A DNA stretch of 64,000 bases. Source: Talpa occidentalis (Eukaryota > Chordata > Mammalia > Eulipotyphla > Talpidae). Every line of letters begins with the position of its first letter. The stretch's first letter is position 1. The DNA is taken from positions 87,367,106-87,431,105 of the forward strand of contig NW_023601433.1 of the NCBI RefSeq assembly GCF_014898055.3, written 5' to 3'. The translations under genes were made by a program, and so were the position numbers. The notes beneath the pieces are model-generated. The model saw only the letters and a program-made list of their open reading frames with translations. It was not told where the DNA came from and did not search any database. Positions 43,620 through 57,012 of this stretch are shown one piece after another.

Positions 43620-45150
43620 CCAAAATGACCTCAGGAGCCCTGAGACCCAACCGAGATGAAATAGCAGCTCTGGGAAGAGACTTCTGACAGTAAGCCAGCC
43701 CAGACCGCAGCTGCAGGCTGCTCCAGGCGCCTCCCCGCACTCTACACCCTGCTCCTGAGAAGGCAGCTAAAGATGAGTAATCAGAAAGGAACCCACAAGG
43801 GTCCTGGGCATTAAGGGTGTAAGGCAAATGCATCACAAGAGGAAATGGCCAGAGAAAGACTTCAGAAAACAGTTCTCCACAGACACAGAGAAGCTGACAA
43901 CTAGAATCTCTGAAACACTGGTGGGAGCAGAGGGGTTGGGAGGAGACAGAAATTTTTAAAAGATGATTTGACAACAGAAAAAATTAAAGGTGAAAAGTAA
44001 GTCAGTAGCGCTCTGGGGAAGAATTGGAAAAAAAAAAAACACATCACAGATATTTCTTAAAAGCCATGTTATCAGCCATGAATAAATAAGCCACTAGAGA
44101 TGTGGTGTGTGGGTTTGAGGAAATCACACAAAATTAAAAGGAGGACACTCACAAGACATGAGGCAGATTTGGGAGGTAAAAGGAAACACAACATGTACAC
44201 AATTGGTGATTACTGAAGAAAAAGAATAACAGAAAATGGCTGGGGTAAGTATTCAAATACACACTGAAACAAATCACCTCCAATAAAAGACTTGACTCTA
44301 CAGACTAACTGCCCTTCTGTGGCCCAGAAAAGCTTGTTGGTGTAATCCACACAAAGATCATCCTTCAAAAGTTACCAAACCTAGGGCCTCCCCTGGTGGT
44401 GCAACAGTTAAGCCCTGGGCTGTGAAGCTGCCCGCAGCCTCTACAGCGCCGGATCAATCCCCGGCCGCCAGCGAGGGTCCCACATGGCGCGACAGACCTC
44501 TCCTGCCGCGCCCACTGCTCCCCTCAGCAGTGTATTTCGTTGTTCTGCCTGTTCTGTTCCCCACTCTGGCTCTGGTGAATTCTCTCACCCTCCCATGCTT
44601 CTGACTGTACCCAGTGCTTGTATAAATAAATAATCTTAAAAAAAAAAAAAAAGTTACCAAACCTAAAGGACAAGGAAAGAACCCTATAACCAGGAGGCAC
44701 AGAGATGTGGGTGGAAGAGAATTAGAACCCGCCACAGCAACACAATTTCAGAAAACAATGGAACTGTATCTACAGTGTTCTGGGAGAAAGAAACCAGGAT
44801 CCAGCAATTTATACCCAGCTAAACTGTCCTTCAAGTAGAAAGTTAACAGACATTCTGACACATGAATTCAGGGGCTCAGACATCCCTAAGTCCTGAAACA
44901 AAGGTACCTGGTGCTGACTTCCAACCAACCAAAAGATAAATCCAACATTCATCAATGGAGAATGTTGAAGACTGAATTAGTATTTTTTAAATGGTAGCAC
45001 TCCTGTTTATTGAATAGAATATTAAAACCTGAACAATGTACACTAATAATAGAGTTATCAAAAAGTGAGAGTGGAAGCCCAGAGCTGGATGATAATTTCA
45101 ACTTCCATAGCATGGATGTTGACTCATTATGTAGATTAAAAAATGGAGGA
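43620..45150 (+). repeat. L1/HAL1-like element, interrupted by a SINE
   Basis: The A-rich sequence includes cagcaatttatacccagcta, aactgtccttcaagtagaaa and similar blocks characteristic of ORF1-type L1/HAL1 DNA. A SINE with clean target-site duplication is inserted at 44,384, so this element is older. No intact frame. Confidence 0.55.
44384..44653 (+). repeat. Lineage-specific tRNA-derived SINE, copy 2, with perfect target-site duplication
   Basis: Head gggcctcccctggtggtgca; body cagacctctcctgccgcgcc and ctgctcccctcagcagtgta; tail aataaataatctt plus poly(A). The flank gttaccaaaccta (44,371-44,383) is repeated exactly after the tail (44,654-44,666), proving retroposition. Young by repeat standards. 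Confidence 0.92.
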
Positions 45151-45153
45151 AGG

Positions 45154-45408
45154 GGGCTTCCCTGGTGGCACAAAGGGTTAAGTCTCAGAACTATGAAGCC
45201 ATAGTTCTATGGCTCAGAACTATGAAGCAGCCACTGCAGTACCCCAGCCAGGGAGCTGACCCACATGGCACAGCAGACCTCTCCTGTCTCGACTGCTGCT
45301 CCCCTCAGCAGTGTGTTTCTGTCAATCTGCCTGTTCTGCCCCCTACTCTGTCTCCGGTAAATCCTCTCACCTCTCCACACCACTGGCCTACACCCCAACT
45401 CTTGTATA
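45154..45408 (+). repeat. Lineage-specific tRNA-derived SINE, copy 3 (tail lost)
   Basis: Head gggcttccctggtggcacaa; same body blocks as copy 2; stops at acccc..cttgtata without the A-rich tail. A local duplication of 'ctcagaactatgaag' is inserted in the head. Confidence 0.88.
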
Positions 45409-45636
45409 GGGTGGAACTGTTGGTCTGATCCTGCAGAGATGAACACAGCACTAAACACCCAGAGTGAATCCTAAGGCGAATTACTGATTTAGGTGCTAAT
45501 GTGCCAATGGAGGTATATCCATTAATACAAATGTACCATCCAGTGGGGGATGCTGATGGTGGGGAGGCTGAGCAGGGGGTAGATGGAAAACATCTGAAAC
45601 TGTGAATCTAAAACTTCTCTACAAAAATTAAGTTTA

Positions 45637-45898
45637 GGGCCTCCCCCGTGGCACAGCGGGTTGAGCGCAGCGCTGTGAAGCTGTCTGCAGCCTCTGCAGT
45701 GCCAGTTCGATTCCCAGCCAGCCAGGGAGATTCCCACATGGTGTGGCAGACCTCTCCTGTCTCCCCCGCTGCTCCCCTCAGTAGTATATTTCAGTCGATC
45801 CCCCTGTTCTGTTCCCCGCTCTGTCTCTGGTGAATCCCCTCACCCTCCCACGCCTCTGACCTGTACCCCAGCTCTTTTATAAAAATAAATAAATCTTT
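45637..45898 (+). repeat. Lineage-specific tRNA-derived SINE, copy 4, with perfect target-site duplication
   Basis: Head gggcctcccccgtggcacag; A-rich tail aaaaataaataaatcttt. The 13-mer aaaattaagttta is present at 45,624-45,636 and again at 45,899-45,911. Confidence 0.92.
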
Positions 45899-45959
45899 AA
45901 AATTAAGTTTATTAGTTAAAAAATTATGATTCCAATCTTTCAAAAATTTTTCTTTCTGA

Positions 45960-46290
45960 AAGCAAATTAGAGGTTGCCAGGGCTGGGAGATGGGCTGTGG
46001 AGAGTCAGTGTAATGGTTACAAACTTTCTATCTGAGTGACAAAAAAGCGTTGGAAATGGCAAGTCAACAGTTACACAATATTGTAAAAGTATAAATATCA
46101 TGGAACTGCACGCTGAAAGTGCCTAAAATGGCAAGTATCACATCTCTCTGTATCATAGGGGTGTATATTTACCACAATTAAAAAAATGATGAATCTACCC
46201 AACCCTGTGGAACGATATGCTTTACATGAGTGAATTGTATGGTATGTGACTATCTCAACCAAGTTGTTTAAAAAGAATGTTTTCTCTTTT
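45960..46290 (+). repeat. LINE-1 3' UTR fragment
   Basis: Blocks 'gaggttgccagggctgggag', 'atcatggaactgcacgctga' and 'gtgaattgtatggtatgtga' are L1 3' end material, possibly two overlapping copies. Confidence 0.65.
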
Positions 46291-46599
46291 CCTCCCTTAA
46301 TTTTAACTTTTTAGGAACACTGAAGTTGAAATGTTTTTCTAAAGTTCGGCGGTTCCCTTCTATTTCATTTTAGACTCATATAAATAGGCAATGTGCCTTT
46401 GGCTAAATGCAAGACAAATGCCATTTGATTTTTATTTTAAAAACGCATGTTGGGCATGATCCACTTTCCTAATTCCAAGTCTGTTTGTACACAGTGCCTG
46501 GAATAACGGACACCGGGAGCTGATGTGGGGCATCTCAATTGTTGGAATTGGGGGCAACTTTTACTTGCACTTTTCTCTAAAATACACTTTATAGGGCAG

Positions 46600-46760
46600 T
46601 GTGGGGATCACAACAGCCAGACCTAGTGCCACCTTCCAGCTGTGCCTGTGGGCAAACTGCTTGATCTCTTTGATCTTTCATTTCCTCTTCCCCAAAATAG
46701 GAGTGAGAACAGCACCCACCCTTGGGGCAGTCTGGTGGGCTAAATAAAGCACAGAGGATG
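46600..46760 (+). repeat. MIR SINE
   Basis: 'ctgtgggcaaactgcttgat', 'tttcatttcctcttccccaa' and 'aataggagtgagaacagcac' follow the MIR consensus. Confidence 0.65.
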
Positions 46761-49107
46761 CTTCGCCCAGTTCCCACCAGCACTCAGGGAGAAACCAGGA
46801 GCTTTGGAGGATATGCTGGGTTGTTCCACACAGGCGCCGACACTAGACCCAGCACCCAGAGCGCGGGAAGGACACAAGTGGCCTCATGGCAGGTCCCCCT
46901 TGCTTTCTTCCTGGCTGAGCCTGAAGCAAGAGGGCACAGGAAGCGCTGGACCCACCCAGGGAGAGAAGGCAGGTGGCTGTGTGGCTGGTGCACTGCCTGA
47001 CCTGACCTCCTGGCCCCCACCCCCAGTGCTGAGCTGCGGCAAGTGGGAGACAGACACACATTTCAGCTCCATCCTAGCTGCAGCTGTGCAGGGTTCGATG
47101 GGATTCTATTTCACTGCTTTCAGGGCCTGGCACCGTGAGAGGGAAGAAAAAAACCTACAAGTGTCGGGAGCCCTTCTGGGAGGGGAGCTGGGCTAGGAGC
47201 TGGGTGACTCTGGCCACAGAACCACCCACATCACCCTCTCCAGGGCCAGTGGGTCGGACCCTCAAGGGGGCCTCGAAGGCAGCACCTGGCCCTAGTCCCA
47301 GGAAAAGCTTGGGCTCCAGAGCCGCCGTATCCACACCGAGAAGGCGCCCCAGCCGCCATGTGCATGGGTGTCTGAAAAAAAGAGCAGGGCCCAACCTTGC
47401 TGGAGTCGGGGTCACTTGGCACTGCGACCAGGGAGGCCGCGGTGGGGAGGCCAGCCCTGGACAAGATGCGGGCTCAGGCCACATCCTGCCTGTGCCCGGG
47501 CCCTGGGCTCCTTCTGGGAGACATCTGTCTCCCCAGAACCCACAGGGAGAACCAGAGAAAATGGGCCTGCAGCTGACACCTGGGTGTACCCAAGGAATCA
47601 AAGGCAGGTCTCCCCCAAAACGGACACCTTCAGGGCCTCCCTGAGGAGGCACAAAGCGTCTTCAGGGGCGTCCAGGCACTGTGGGGCAAGGCCACATCAA
47701 GGGGACAGAAACAGCACAGCTCAAAGGAGTGGGGTGTCGGGCTGGGGGGCCGGTGGGGAGCACGGGTGGGTGTTGGATGTGACTCTGAGCAGCGGGTGAG
47801 CCAGCGGGTGCAAGGTGAGACGGTGCGTGTGGAGGCCACAGCGAGCCCCGCTGGTGGGAGCGGGAAGCAGGAGAATTGAGTTTGCGGGACCTAATCTGGT
47901 TTTCCATGATTAGCCAGGGTTTGACGTCACAGATGGAATTTAGGGGGGAGGCGGATCAGAAACAACGGGGATGGAATCTGTCCAAACCCGATTCAGTGTA
48001 TTCTGGCCATTAGGTCTGGAAGCTGCTTCAGCCAGGCTGTGGCAAGTGCTTCCAAGGGGGGGCGGGGCGGGGGTCGCGGGGAGGAGAGGACCACGGTCAG
48101 CAGCTCCTGGGGTCTGGGGCTTCTGGACTGTCCCTTCTGGCTCCCTTAGGCCTCTCCTCCTCCTCTGGGAAAGCCCTCTTCTCTGCGCTCTGCTTCCCAA
48201 ACCCACCACCTGCCTTTTAGGGGGCTGATGTGGATAATATGCAAAGAACTTCATCCCACAGGTAGTGAGAGGAGTGCTTGGCCCCCAGGGGGGCAGCACC
48301 TCCCTACCTGCACCCACCATCTGCATCTGGGGAGGCAGGCTCAGAGAATGGGAGGGGTTGGTGGGCTGCCGGAGCAGGCAGAAGGGCACCAGGCAGTTCC
48401 TGAGCCTTGGGCACAGCGCCCTCAGGCCTGGGTAGGGTGGGGGAGGTCCCAGGGTGGGTGTGGACAAAGTTAACACCCCGCTTTGGCCTCTCAGCCCTCT
48501 GGGGAACAAAGCATGTCCCCACAGAAAGTCTGGGCAGGAAGGGCTGTTAGCCCCCTCTGTCAGACACTGGGTTCTGCAACGAGGTGGACCTGGAAGGGCA
48601 GCCATGCTCCTGTCCGGCCCACCCACACTGTATCAACAAGGACGAGGGCCTGATTTCCCAGGGGCCATGCTGGCCTGATTTGCAATCTGCACAGGGGGGC
48701 CCACACAGCCCCCAAGCCCGAGCACCCCTGCAGCACCAAAATCCCAGACAAGGCTAAATCTCATCACTGAGCCCTGCGTGTCCAGCCAGGGTCACAGCCA
48801 AGACGCTGTGGAGCTCAGTCAGGTCATCAGACCCCCCCGGACAGCAGCCACAGAGGGCTCCTTGGTTCTCGGTGCCCGCTGCAGGCTGGCAGGCGGGGTC
48901 AGACCCTTGGAAAACACACTTCATCTCTGACACCCGACCCCAACAGCAGCCAGGGGCCTGACGGGAGGGCTGTTCATCGCTATGGTGCAGAGAGCAAAGC
49001 GGGCCCGGGCTCAAGGGTGATGGGAACCCCCTCTCTAAGACCCCTCCCCGGGGCTGTCAGCTCCAGTCCTGTCAGGAAAAGGTGGGAGGAGATGGGCACG
49101 CGGGGAA

Positions 49108-49177
49108 ATTAAAAGCCCTACCACCCCTTCCCAGCAGAGCAGATTAAAAGCCCTGCCAACCCTTCCCAGCCAAGCAG
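49108..49177. repeat. 35-bp tandem duplication
   Basis: Unit 1 (49,108-49,142) and unit 2 (49,143-49,177) both begin attaaaagccct and end in a cagcag/aagcag block, with three or so mismatches. Confidence 0.85.
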
Positions 49178-49849
49178 AGGGTGCCAAGGCTGCCGCTGGC
49201 AGCCCAAACCTCGGCCCGCGGATAACCCCACGCAGGCGCCATCAAGAATGATCGTTTGACTTTGTTTTAATGCTTCTGATTGATTTTGGAAATAAAGATT
49301 GACGATTCTGTCAAATGGCAGACTTGTTGGTTCTAGCCCAGGACCGGCTGCCTGGCCAAAGGCGGCGAGGGGCAGACCAGACCTCCTTATAGCAAGTTCC
49401 CCAGGTGGTTTATAAGCATAAGAAAATCTGCCCAAATAGGCTAGAATCTCAACTCCACACCCCAATCAATAAGGTCCTTAATTCTAGTCTCAACACCCCC
49501 AACCCAACCCCCCTCCAGGCAGGAAATCTGACACTTGGGCCTCTTGGAACTTTTCCGCCCTAATCCGAGAGCAAGAGCGGGCTGGCTGAGCAGACAGCCT
49601 CTGTGCTGGTGCTGGCTCAGGGACGGGGCAGAGCCCTCTGGAACTTAGGCTGCTGGGGAGGACAGGACCCCCAAAGACCCAACAGAGGATTACTCAGACC
49701 TAAAAAGGACGGAGACTGTGGCGCCGGCAACAACAGGGGAGGGCCCGGAGGACGTCTCTCAGTGAGCCGGCCACAGGACAAAGCTGTGCGGTCCCACTTA
49801 GGGGGGTAACAGGGAGCAGCGGGCCATGGGGGACCGGGGTGGGCGGCAA

Positions 49850-50010
49850 GGGGAGTTAGTGTCAATGGGGGCAGAGCTTCTGTTTGGGAAGAAGAAGCAA
49901 TTCTGGAGGGTGGTGGTGACGGCACAGAGGAAGGACTTAATTCTCCAGAACTCCAGGCTTAACATGGTTAAGGTGGTACATTTGTGGATGTTTTATGGCA
50001 GTTAAGAGAA
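49850..50010 (+). repeat. LINE-1 3' UTR fragment
   Basis: 'gaagcaattctggagggtgg', 'taacatggttaaggtggtac' and 'ttttatggcagttaagagaa' resemble the end of old L1 elements. GC-rich unique sequence lies on both sides. Confidence 0.55.
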
Positions 50011-50939
50011 AAACCCACCACCTCCCTGGTGGGGCCCGAGAGTGGAATCCAGAGTCCCGGAGCATAGGGGCTGGGCCTGGGCCTCCTCCTCTGCCCTCCC
50101 TCCCCACCCCTGCTCTGAGCCTCCCTCCACCGCCTAGTTACCTCCACCTTCCAGAGTTGGAGCCTGGGAGAGTCCCTCGGACCTGGGCCCTGTGCGCCAC
50201 TCTGGCCACGCTGCCGCGCCTCCCTTCTGTCAAGACACCAGGCCAGTTCCCCTTCTTGTTGTTGGTTGCTGCCCCAGGGCCTTGGCACAGCCAGCTCCCG
50301 GTCGTCATCCCAGGCTCAGTCCACACCTGGGCTGCGGAGAAGCCCCTCCTGCCTGGTTCCAGCCTAGGGCTCGCCCCATTTCAGAACAATCTGCCTCGCT
50401 TGCATGCTGCCTCCCCATGCAGGACCCAGGCTGGCTCCTTGCTTGGCTCTCTCTGGCCTGGGGAGGCGCCAGGCAGACATGACGACAGCACATTTGTCCT
50501 ATTCCTCTTTCCATTCTCAGCAGGCGCTGGGGAGTGGGGCCTGGCGCTTAGTAGGGACTCAAGAAGGTGTGCCTGGCAAATGTTCAAGAAACCCTGCTGC
50601 AGGCAGATAACACCGCTAAGCAGCCAACATGCTAATTACAAACTGCTCTGTTAGCTGCTCCGCAGAGCAAATGACAGCTTCTCCAAGAACAGCGCGCCCT
50701 CCCTGCTGAGTGCCAGGGTAAGCGTCTGTGACTCAGACTGTGGGTGCACCGAACTGGACTCACCCCCCACCCGAGAGTGTGCAAGGGCACAGCCTCAGCC
50801 GACGGAGGGTGGCCATCTCCATGGGGCTGGTTGGTCATCTGGGGCCATCTCAGCCCCTTCCCGTGCAGTGGGCTTGGAGAGGCCAGCGGCCCTGAGTGAG
50901 ATACAGCAATGCCGCCGGCCCTGGAATGGCTACTCCCCT

Positions 50940-51085
50940 CTGGATGCCCCAGGCGCCTTGCCTTCCACCATAACCTTGTTAACAGGCCAGTGCTCGGAAG
51001 CAGCCCTGGGCAGGAGGTGAGAGCCCAGAGGGGCTGAGTCACTCTCCCGCTGCACGGTGAGTCAAGGGCAGGACCGGACTAGAGT
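50940..51085 (-). repeat. MIR SINE (reverse)
   Basis: 'cagaggggctgagtcactct' followed by 'gtgagtcaagggcaggaccg' is the reversed MIR arrangement. Confidence 0.5.
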
Positions 51086-52499
51086 TTCTTGGCTGGTCCA
51101 GGGCTTGCTTAACTGGGCCCTTGGGTGAGCAAGCAAGCTGGTGCCTTGGGCCACCAACAAGTGGGTTCGAGTGCTCGGCTTATGAGGGCGCAGGCAGGTT
51201 GAGCTGCATCCGGGGTCCAAAGGCCCCGCCGGTGTACATAGATCAGCACAAGGAACTGAAGTCCACGGTCTCCCTGAATGAGTGTGTGGCCGCACCAGGC
51301 AGGCCTCCAGGCTAACGGGGTCTTGGGTGCTAGCTATTAGCTTCCCTTCGTCGCCCCACAAGATCCCCACACGGGAGGCTTGTGGAGGGTGAGTGAAGCG
51401 TGTGTACACATGGAGGTGTGAAACTGCACCCCCAAAATTACATGGACAAGTGAACCAGTGAAAAACTAACAAAATGTAGGTATTGGAGAGGGATGCCATG
51501 CCCCCGCAGGGAGGAGAGAGAAAGACACAGAGGGACCCACCAACAGGTCTTACTTAGCAAGGCCGGGTCCCCTAACCTGGGAAGCGCTGGTTGCCCCGTT
51601 CAGTAGCACAGGCTGTGCACTGCCCAACTGGAGGCAGCACCAGCCGCATGGGCTTCAGCCGGCTCGGCACCCCTTGAGCAGGGAGACGCAGGGGAAGGGC
51701 CCTGCCAATTTTCCACCACGTCTTTGATCAGTTCTGGAAAATTCCCAGCAGATATCTCCTCCAACACAGCCCGTGGCCTTTTTTCCTCTTCTCTTTCTGG
51801 AACTCAAACTAGACGAGCGTCACACCTTCTCCTTCCCCATGTTCTTATCCTCGCGACAGCTTCCTCTTCTTTCCAGGGTTGCGTTCTGGGTGATTTCTTC
51901 ACATCTGGCTTTGGTGACTAGTCCTTTCTCCAGCTGCGATTACACTCCCACTGAAGTGCTGTTGGTTGGGTTGGGGTTTCTCCCCCCGAGTCCGCATCAT
52001 TTTTTTACTTGCAATAAAATATAAAATACTTTTCTTTTTTTCACAATTTTTGATTTCGCCTCTTATTATTTAAAGCCATCGATCACCATTATTTTGTGGC
52101 CAGGCCTCCAGGCTGCCATCTCTGGGATCCCCAGGGGCTGAATCTGGCTCAGGGTCTCAGCCCTTCTGCTCGGTGCTTTTTGACTGAAGGGCTCATTTTT
52201 CCGTGGAGGATTTTTGTAGAAATCCTTGCAACCAGGCTCTGTTTCTCCTGAGGCTTTACATTTGCTTGAGCCAGCGGTGGGGGGGGGGGGTATTACCTCC
52301 TGAGGTCCCCCGAAACTCCCAGCCAGAGGTCGTCTTGAATCACCAGGTATCTTGAGTTCACACTTCCTGTTTCGCTGGATTCTCACTCCATGTTTCTTTC
52401 TTTTCTCCTCCTTTGCCTATTACTCGAATTTCTTTGTTTTGTTAGTGAGAGCTTCTTTTTCTATACTAGACTGGCAGTTATGTTTTATTTTCATTTTTC

Positions 52500-52690
52500 C
52501 AGGCCGGGGATCCCCAAACATTTTCTGTAAAGAGCAGCAGGGTAAATATTGGAGGCCTTGCAGATGCAGGCCAGACAGTCTCCGCTTCCACGACAGGTCA
52601 GTCACAGAAAATATTAACACACGGGCATGGCTGTGTCCCAATAAAATTTTGTTTACAAAAACAGCGGGCGGGCTCGTCGTGCAAGCGTAA
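52500..52690 (+). repeat. Non-autonomous DNA-transposon fragment (hAT-like)
   Basis: The order 'ccccaaacattttctgtaaa', 'gggtaaatattggaggcctt', 'ggctgtgtcccaataaaatt', 'ttgtttacaaaaacagcggg' is a common mammalian MITE-type repeat. Class assignment is from memory. Confidence 0.5.
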
Positions 52691-55114
52691 CCTCCAAACA
52701 CGTACGCAGGGGCTTCCTGGAGTGCTTAGATCATAAAGTTTATCTTCACTTCCTCAACAAGAAGAGGCCCTTAACAGATTAACAGTCATTCTCCCTCCAC
52801 ATCTGGCCCCCAAACTGTGGCAGTCACCCCAGAGCCCCTTCCTGCTGCTCAGAGGTCACACCTAGGCTCGGACAAGGCTGGGAACCGCCTGCCTCCCATG
52901 AGGGGGCTGTTTCCTTTTTCAGCTTGATCCTCAGCGCTCCTTCTCCGCGGGCTCCGTGCCTACTGGAGCGCTCCGCACGGCGGGTTTGGGTGGTGGGAAG
53001 AGCAGGCTGCCATGCCCTCGGCCTGCAAACTGCACCTCCCACACTCACCCCTCCCTGGGGTTTTCTTTTAAAACTTGGGATGAAAGAGAAAGTGAGTGGG
53101 TCCTTCCCTGTGGCACAGGCAGGGGTCCACAGCCGTGTCCCCCCCAGTCTGGGAGGCCCCAGAGTCCAGGCTGGCCGCCCAGGCTTCCGCCCCAGGCCCT
53201 CGTGCCAGAGCTCACTCAACTTGGGTTTCTGTTACTCACAGCCAGAAACGTGCTGCTGTAGGCGGAGGCCACGTTTCTTTTGACCTTCTGTGTGTCATTA
53301 TTCATTTGCTGGAAAAACCTTTTCCACCAAAAGGGCATCAAGATAAATTTCACCCTATACCAAGGCCAAAAAATGATTAAAAATTCCAAAGCTGCTGAAG
53401 TGGTTTTTTCTCTTTTATAATCATTCTAAAATCCCACAGCCTGTCTTCCACATCCCCGTAAGTCATGGGGAGATGCTCGGGGTGGGGGATTGGGGTGAGG
53501 GACACAGCAGGTGGGGGGGGGCAGAGAGCTGACTCAAGGCAACCTGAAGTCCAGGGTCTGGACATTGTGGAGACTGGATCAGGCAACACGGGTGTGTTCT
53601 GTGACCTCAGGAATTGCTCTGGCCCCTGACGAGTCTGGGCCCGCGGTGCAGGCCCTGGAGGCACCCCGAGCTTCTCCCCTCCAGGAGGCAGTGACACCAC
53701 CAGCCTGCTCACCCGGCGCGCACAGCATTATGCAGAATTGGTGCTAAACAGATACAATGCTTGGGACTAAAATAAAACCCAGCTCAGTGACATCTTGATG
53801 CAGCTTTGCAGGAACAGCAGGCTCCTGTGCACAAGCCGTCCGGACCGGCAGGCCTGTTTGTAAGTCAATCGCACAGCAGAAGCTTTGCTGGGATTTGCGT
53901 GTTTCTGGACCAGTCTGAGGGCAGCTGGGGCCACCAGGTCTTCTGAGCCAGCAAAGCCAGGCCCTCCTTTCACTGGGTCCCACGGGGGACGCGCTCCTTA
54001 CCAGACGCGAAAGCTGCCCTCATCTTGCTCCCTTCTCCTAAGAAGCACAGGCAGGAGCACAGGGCAACCGTGCTGGGGACCCCCCATAAGCCCTGCAAGC
54101 ACAGCTGTCCCTGAGATACGCATGTGCCACAGACAGACAGACAGACACAAGCACACAGGCTTGTAAGATGTCAGTGAAAGCAGATTTTAAAAACCGAGGG
54201 AAGGCAGCCAGAGAGCAGCGCCTTCCCCAGCGCCACAGGCCGCACCACCCTCGCAGGCTCCTGTCCTGGGGAGTTAACCTCGCTCTCCCCACCTCTGCTC
54301 TGCACCCCTGCCGCCCCCCCAACCCTGCCCCTGCTCCGGAGCCACAGGCCTGTCGGGCTTCCCTGAAGACGATGCCCTGCCTGGGCCTGCGCAAGGAGCT
54401 CTGGCCTCACCTCGCGGGCCGGCCAGGGCGGGCAACACCTGAACTCGGCGGCGGGAGGCTTCAGGCAGCACCGGGAGCAGCGCGGAGGCGCAGGGGCTGA
54501 GACCACACGCTCACGTTGCCGGGGAGACAAGCTCCTCTTCTATTTAGAGAGCTGCCCCCAGTGCCCGGGCCAGCCCTCCCCATCCAGGCTCACCTAGGCA
54601 GGCGGATGTGGGGACAGAGGAGGGCGTCCTTGCAGGCCGGGCAGCCCTCCTGACTGCAGCTCCTGCTAACAATACCAGGAGGCCCGGGACCCACCTGAGG
54701 CCTGAAAGGATAGAACTGCCCCGCCTTCCTCTTCCAACAAGTCCTCCTGGATTGACTGAGAGGCTCCCAGGCTTTCGGCCCCCTCCCTGCCTGCTGTGCC
54801 ACTGGACAAGATCCCTGTGGGTGTCGGGCCAGGCTGGGGTGGCTGCCTAAAGCTGTGCCTGGGGCCTGGCTTCCCTCTCCACGGCCAGCCACTGAGGGGG
54901 CTGTGTATACTTGGCTGACCCCACAGGGCGGGAAGGAGGAGGCTAAGGACCAGGGGGTGGGACGGGCCCAGATCTTTGCCGCTTGGGGCTTTGTGCCCCT
55001 CACCGGAGTCCCTGAGATCCGGCCTGTGGCCTCACATGGGACAGGCAGACGTGGACAGAAGTCACTGCTCAACTTTGGCAAAGCTGTAGTGCTGCAAAGC
55101 TCTGACCCCCAACG

Positions 55115-55182
55115 TGGAAAGAATGTGTGTTTGTGTGTGTGGATATTGTGTTTGTGAGTGCGTGTGTGTCAGTGTGAGCAAG
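55115..55182. repeat. Imperfect (TG)n tract
   Basis: gtgtgtttgtgtgtgtgg and similar, followed from about 55,255 to 55,335 by an L2-like piece (tacaaatatttaccaagcat). Confidence 0.7.
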
Positions 55183-56079
55183 AATGCCTTTCTAACAGGA
55201 ATGCTGGGCAGAACAAAGGAAGAGCACCACAGATAAGAGTGCACACAGTACACACCCCTGCCCGTCTCTTCATCCTACAAATATTTACCAAGCATGGAGA
55301 CCCCATCTGATGTGAGGGTGGGCAATGGCAGGGCCAGCTAACCCAAGGGTCCTCCCCACCCCAGGCCAGGATGCCCAGACTGGTGTGGAGCTGGTGGCAG
55401 AAGCCCAGAGCCCAGGGCCCCCTGCTGAGAAACGAGCCCAGGGCTACCGAGCAGGAGGGAAAGCAGGCAAAGCCTCTGGCTGGCCTCCCCCAGAGGAGGC
55501 CTTGGCCCCGGAGCCCCGAGAGCTGCACAGGCCCCTGGAAGCCAGAGGATCAGGTGGGAGATCCGGCAGCAGGAGGCTCAGGGGTCCTCCTGTCAGGGCA
55601 GCCAAGAACAGCCTTCACCCCTCAAGAAAAACACCCTTGTCCCCTCCTGTCATACATTTTGCAGAAGAGCAAACCAAGGGGGCGGGCTCAGGCTGTCCAG
55701 CCAATCTCCCAGCTGTGGGGGCCGAGGTCGGGTCCCCGACACACAAGGGCCCTCCCTGAGGCCCCCACATCACCCACAGGGGGGCCAAAGTCTCTAACAT
55801 GCCCCTGGGCCCTGGTTCAACTCTCCCAGCGCCATGCAGCTTCCCGAGGGGCCGCGCTCCCAACTGGAGCCTCCAAATCCTTCTTCCTTAAAGGCGCATC
55901 TTCCCAGCGCAGACCCCACAGACTCCGTCCCCAGCTCATCCCTTAAGGCCCCCCAACTCTCCACCTCTCCCAGTTTGCAACCCTCCTGCAGGCAGCTTCA
56001 CCTTCACTGTCCTAGCTCCTAGCTCACAGCCTCGAGGGCAGCTGGTCCCCAGCCTGCGGCACTGTGGGGCTCCCTCTTG

Positions 56080-56270
56080 TTGTCAAAGCATTGCTGAGTT
56101 CACACTTGCTGTTCCTTCTGCTGAAATGTCCTTCCCCACCTGGTCCACCTGGCAGACTCCCAAAGAGCCCCGTAAGACTCAGCTCACTCGGTGAGGGCCC
56201 AGTGAGCTCCCCAGAGCACTCTGGGCAAAGCGGGTGCCTGGGATCCCTCTGAGAGGCCTCAGTCCATTCC
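56080..56270 (+). repeat. L2 LINE fragment
   Basis: 'cttgctgttccttctgctga', 'aatgtccttccccacctggt' and 'gtaagactcagctcactcgg' match L2 3' sequence. A second L2-like piece lies near 57,410-57,580. Confidence 0.6.
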
Positions 56271-57012
56271 CACCATCTGTCTCCAATCAGGGCAGAGCCC
56301 ACAGCTGGCTCATTCTGTTTCTTCAGCCCCTGGGCCACGGCAGGCGCCGTGCAGGCCCCAGCAGGGCAGAGACTCCAGTCAGAGGGGTGCGCAGAGGCCT
56401 GTAGCCATTTCTGTGGTCCCTTCCAGGGCTCCCGCATGGCCCAGCCAATCCCCTTTACACGTGGGCCCCAAGACACGCAGACTCAGTCCTGGGAGAAGGG
56501 CCCAGAGGAGGTCGGGAAGGAGCCTACGGGGCCCAGACGTGACCGTGGCCCTGCACTGTGGCTCCAGGAGTGGGGCCCTGTCCCAGGCTCTCGGCCACAG
56601 CGGCGACGACGGTGAAGAGACCCCCCACGAGGGTAGAGGCTGTGTCTCCACAGGCCAGTTTGCTACCGACGGGTGCTGGACTGGGGTGGCCGAGGGCCAG
56701 GAGAGAACACGGCGTGGACTGAGCACAGGTGGGCAAGGCAGGGCCGAAAAGCTAGGCCCCCGCCTCTGAGGCACGTGAGAGTCCCCGAGGTGACACCCCG
56801 ACCCCAGAGGCAGCGGCCTGGGAGCACTAACGGGACGGAGCTTCCTTCTGGGGTGAGGGAAAGGTCCTGGCAGTAGACAGACTGCGGCGGAGCTGAACAC
56901 TAACTGCTCACACGACAGCTAGTTTTATAGTAAGTGAATTTTATCCCCCGCTGAAAAGAAAAAAAAAAAAACACCAAACAGAAGAAAGAAATCAGGCAAA
57001 ACTCCAGTCATT

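Noticed and set aside
53220..53480. A/T-rich patch considered as a hidden PITPNM2 5' exon
   Set aside because: No convincing minus-strand acceptor/donor pair could be placed and no coding similarity was seen. It is left as an unclassified non-coding patch.
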